In this document: piece after piece, positions 5,097 through 6,235 of the stretch
Layout: every line of letters starts with the position of its first letter
How positions within the stretch are numbered: the first letter of the stretch is position 1
Notes under the pieces: model-generated
What the model was told of the DNA's origin: nothing
Databases searched by the model: none
Seen by the model: only the letters and a program-made list of their open reading frames with translations
Translations under genes and position numbers: made by a program
NCBI GenBank assembly: GCA_017628775.1
Contig: JAGBYN010000127.1
Span: forward strand, 1-6,235
Source of the DNA: Bacteroidaceae bacterium
Lineage (GTDB): Bacteria; Bacteroidota; Bacteroidia; Bacteroidales; Bacteroidaceae
Length of the DNA: 6,235 bases
Direction of reading: 5' to 3'

Positions 5097-5375
5097 TTAC
5101 ATATTTTCTTTTACAACCTCTGAAACATCGATATGAAGCTGCGAATTTCTCTCCTTTTCAAAACATTCTTTCAATATATCCTTACACTCGTTGCCGTGCG
5201 TTTTTTCAGCGCCACGTTCTTCTTCCTGTTCATCGTTTACGATACTTTTCGTATCTACCACCTGCATCGTCATGTCCTTGTCAAAGTGCGCCTCCAACTT
5301 TTCAACGTGGGCAATATTCTGCCCAACGGGGGCATTAAAATTGAATGTAAAGTTTATTGTCTTTTCGTTACTCAT
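5097..5375 (-). CDS. Small acidic protein of unknown function (92 aa)
   Basis: A 92-residue, highly charged protein. The N-terminal ~42 residues look structured and beta-rich (TINFTFNFNAPVGQNIAHVE, then MTMQVVDT); this F-x-F-N...GQNIAHVxK style recalls small Bacteroidetes accessory proteins, but I cannot name a family. Residues 45-92 are acidic and helical (DEQEEERGAE, CKDILKECFEKE, VSEVVKEN), with two Cys. No signal peptide or membrane segment is seen. The gene is intact and has its own promoter (5457-5489) and terminator (5016-5042), so it is a single-gene transcription unit ahead of the antirepressor operon. The position resembles that of a small regulator or immunity-type gene in a phage control region, which is inference only. 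It is more AT-rich than the genes downstream. Confidence 0.75.
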   Translation of the reverse strand: MSNEKTINFTFNFNAPVGQNIAHVEKLEAHFDKDMTMQVVDTKSIVNDEQEEERGAEKTHGNECKDILKECFEKERNSQLHIDVSEVVKENM

Positions 5376-5427
5376 GGTTTTCTGATTTTACGAAAATGTC
5401 TTATCGTGTAGGGTCATTATATGAAAA

Positions 5428-5441
5428 AACTTGGTCAAGTT
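5428..5441. promoter_or_regulatory. Perfect inverted repeat at the transcript start (candidate operator)
   Basis: AACTTG-GT-CAAGTT is a perfect palindrome with 6-bp arms, placed about 10-20 bases downstream of the predicted start of the transcript for the 92-residue protein. On the minus strand it is followed by a run of T, so a short attenuator hairpin is an alternative reading, though the 6-bp stem is weak. Confidence 0.4.
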
Positions 5442-5456
5442 CTAAGAATATTTTTG

Positions 5457-5489
5457 CAAAGATAATGTTTTTTATTCTCTACACTCAAA
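5457..5489 (-). promoter_or_regulatory. Bacteroidetes-type promoter (TTTG - 21 bp - TATCTTTG)
   Basis: On the minus strand TATCTTTG (5464-5457) matches TAnnTTTG exactly, and TTTG (5489-5486) lies 21 bp upstream, within the usual spacing for the Bacteroidetes primary sigma factor. Transcription would begin near 5450, giving a ~75-nt leader before the ATG at 5375 of the 92-residue protein. Confidence 0.7.
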
Positions 5490-5569
5490 TACCAACTTCA
5501 AAAAAACTAGGGTATTAAGAAACTAAAAGAAATATGTTTTTCCTGAAAAAGACACACATCCTAACCCCC

Positions 5570-5592
5570 TTTACAGTTTTACAGTTTTACAG
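5570..5592. repeat. Iteron-like array, left arm (TTTTACAG x3)
   Basis: TTTACAG, TTTTACAG and TTTTACAG follow each other without spacers. The same unit appears in the opposite orientation at 5711-5735, and the two arrays face each other across 118 bp of very AT-rich DNA. Confidence 0.8.
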
Positions 5593-5710
5593 CAATAAAA
5601 TGAAACCACTGTTTTTTGAAGAATAAGTCAATAAAGAAATTTATTATATATAATATATAATAAAATTTTTTTTAAAGATTTCGACGCGATGAACAGACAA
5701 AAAAAACAAC
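5593..5710. other. AT-rich segment between inverted arrays; candidate replication origin
   Basis: This 118-bp non-coding stretch is extremely AT-rich and contains a 25-bp AT-only palindrome (5640-5664) and a run of nine T (5666-5674). It is bracketed by inverted 8-bp repeat arrays and lies upstream of SSB-like and primase-helicase genes. Iterons next to an AT-rich unwinding region are typical of plasmid and phage origins; assignment as an origin is inference. No initiator protein of a known Rep family is visible in the window. Confidence 0.4.
5640..5664. repeat. AT-only 25-bp palindrome
   Basis: A perfect inverted repeat with 12-bp arms and a single central base, made only of A and T. It is flanked by A-rich sequence on the left and T-rich on the right that extend the pairing with a few mismatches. 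It could extrude as a cruciform, melt easily or act as a bidirectional transcript end. Confidence 0.75.
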
Positions 5711-5735
5711 CGTAAAAACTGTAAAACTGTAAAAC
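5711..5735. repeat. Iteron-like array, right arm (CTGTAAAA x2 plus CGTAAAAA)
   Basis: CGTAAAAA, CTGTAAAA and CTGTAAAA then C form the reverse-complement counterpart of the TTTTACAG array at 5570-5592. The outermost copy on the origin side (CGTAAAAA) is degenerate. Confidence 0.8.
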
Positions 5736-5980
5736 CTCTAACCCAAGTACACGCAATCATCAAACATCCAATGGCCCCTGTTCATTTGTGTGTGTGTACT
5801 TAACGATTGACTGATAGCGATACACTCTAGGACTTTGGTGTATAAAAACAAAAACCTGGGAAATTTGAAAAAAAAATTCTGCGCTTGCAAGGCACTGAAT
5901 CCCTATGTTTTACGCACGGATCTCCCCTCCTCTTTCGGATGCCAAATGCCAATAAATGCCACCTGCCCCTCAGCACGTTG
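5736..5980. other. Non-coding stretch without recognisable genes
   Basis: Contains a short GT dinucleotide run (5787-5796), a weak inverted repeat ATACAC (5820-5825) / GTGTAT (5838-5843) and a run of nine A near 5868. Short reading frames on both strands look non-protein-like (no homology-like motifs, odd composition). No tRNA or other structured RNA was recognised. Confidence 0.5.
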
Positions 5981-5988
5981 TAACTTTG
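5981..5988 (+). promoter_or_regulatory. Isolated -7 promoter element on the plus strand
   Basis: TAACTTTG, followed by CA, matches the Bacteroidetes -7 consensus exactly, but no TTTG lies 17-23 bp upstream and no plus-strand start codon follows in the window. It could drive a gene beyond 6235, with the tandem repeats in its leader, or be chance. Confidence 0.3.
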
Positions 5989-6040
5989 CAAACAGAAACG
6001 GAAGAGAAACGGAGAGCGCGTGTGAGAGAGAGGGATAAGA

Positions 6041-6188
6041 CACGCACCACCGCCCCTTGATTGAAACCCACCGCATTTTGCTCGCCCACGCACCACCGCC
6101 CCTTGATTGAACCCACCGCATTTTGCTCGCCCACGCACCACCACCCCTTGATTGAAACCACCACATTTTACCCCGCCCCTTGCTCGCC
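6041..6188. repeat. ~46-bp GC-rich tandem repeat, three copies
   Basis: Copies at 6041-6086 (46 bp), 6087-6131 (45 bp, one A fewer) and a diverged 6132-6188 (57 bp, with an insertion around ACCCCGCCCCT). Each begins CACGCACCACC, continues CCCTTGATTGAA and ends GCTCGCC. There are no unique spacers, so it is not a CRISPR array. Minus-strand reading frames across it are stop-free in all three frames only because the repeat lacks stop triplets. Confidence 0.85.
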
Positions 6189-6235
6189 AAGCGCCATCCG
6201 CCCGCGTTTATAAAGCAGCGCATAAAGCAGCACCC

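Noticed and set aside
5787..5845. Recombinase attachment site near the GT run and ATACAC/GTGTAT repeat
   Set aside because: No second copy, no integrase and no tRNA gene are visible in the window to support it.
5868..5900. Terminator on the minus strand near the run of A/T with CTTGCAAG
   Set aside because: The palindrome has no loop room and mismatched flanks, and there is no minus-strand gene upstream to terminate.
5835..6038. Plus-strand 67-residue reading frame
   Set aside because: Lysine- and cysteine-rich composition, no recognisable motif, no upstream promoter, and an end in low-complexity purine sequence.
6041..6188. CRISPR array
   Set aside because: The copies abut directly with no unique spacers, they diverge internally, and no cas gene is nearby.
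5827..6223. Overlapping minus-strand reading frames with repeated Gly/Arg-rich peptides
   Set aside because: All three frames are open only because the ~46-bp repeat lacks stop triplets. The unit lengths (46, 45, 57) do not preserve a frame and the peptides have no protein-like features.

Overview
The window looks like an accessory or mobile-element-derived region of a Bacteroidales genome (Bacteroides/Prevotella-like; the genus cannot be fixed from this sequence). The evidence is the gene families present (a VirE_N/BT4734-like plus DUF3987 primase-helicase protein, the start of a DUF4248 protein, a BRO/KilAC antirepressor and a P5-like phage protein) and a promoter with the Bacteroidetes -7 element TAnnTTTG, here TATCTTTG with an upstream TTTG. 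No rRNA, tRNA, CRISPR array, transposase or integrase is visible.

All convincing genes lie on the minus strand, so transcription runs from high to low coordinates. In that order: (1) a long non-coding leader, 5376-6235, with 46-bp GC-rich tandem repeats, two oppositely oriented arrays of an 8-bp repeat (TTTTACAG / CTGTAAAA) flanking a very AT-rich segment with a 25-bp palindrome, and a good promoter; (2) a small acidic protein of unknown function (5097-5375), closed by an intrinsic terminator at 5016-5042; (3) a compact operon-like run with its own candidate promoter: BRO-N/KilAC antirepressor (4160-4894), an OB-fold SSB-like protein (3882-4157, 2 nt downstream), an unrecognised 144-residue protein (3361-3795) and the 779-residue PrimPol/helicase-type protein (1020-3359, 1 nt downstream); (4) a repeat-filled spacer; (5) a P5-like phage protein (248-808); (6) more repeats; (7) the first 24 codons of a DUF4248 protein, cut off by the window edge.

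Read together, this is a phage- or plasmid-style replication and control cassette: a regulator, a probable single-strand-binding protein, a primase-helicase candidate, and an iteron-like, AT-rich segment that could be its origin. No capsid, terminase, relaxase or integrase gene lies in the window, so whether it is a live element, a satellite or a domesticated remnant cannot be decided here. The gaps around the P5-like gene are dominated by short tandem repeats with 7-, 19- and 21-bp units. A 22-bp exact direct repeat brackets that gene, and a 7-bp repeat has expanded inside its coding sequence. The 144-residue protein, the ori-like segment and the two inverted repeats placed on promoters are the parts most worth pursuing.
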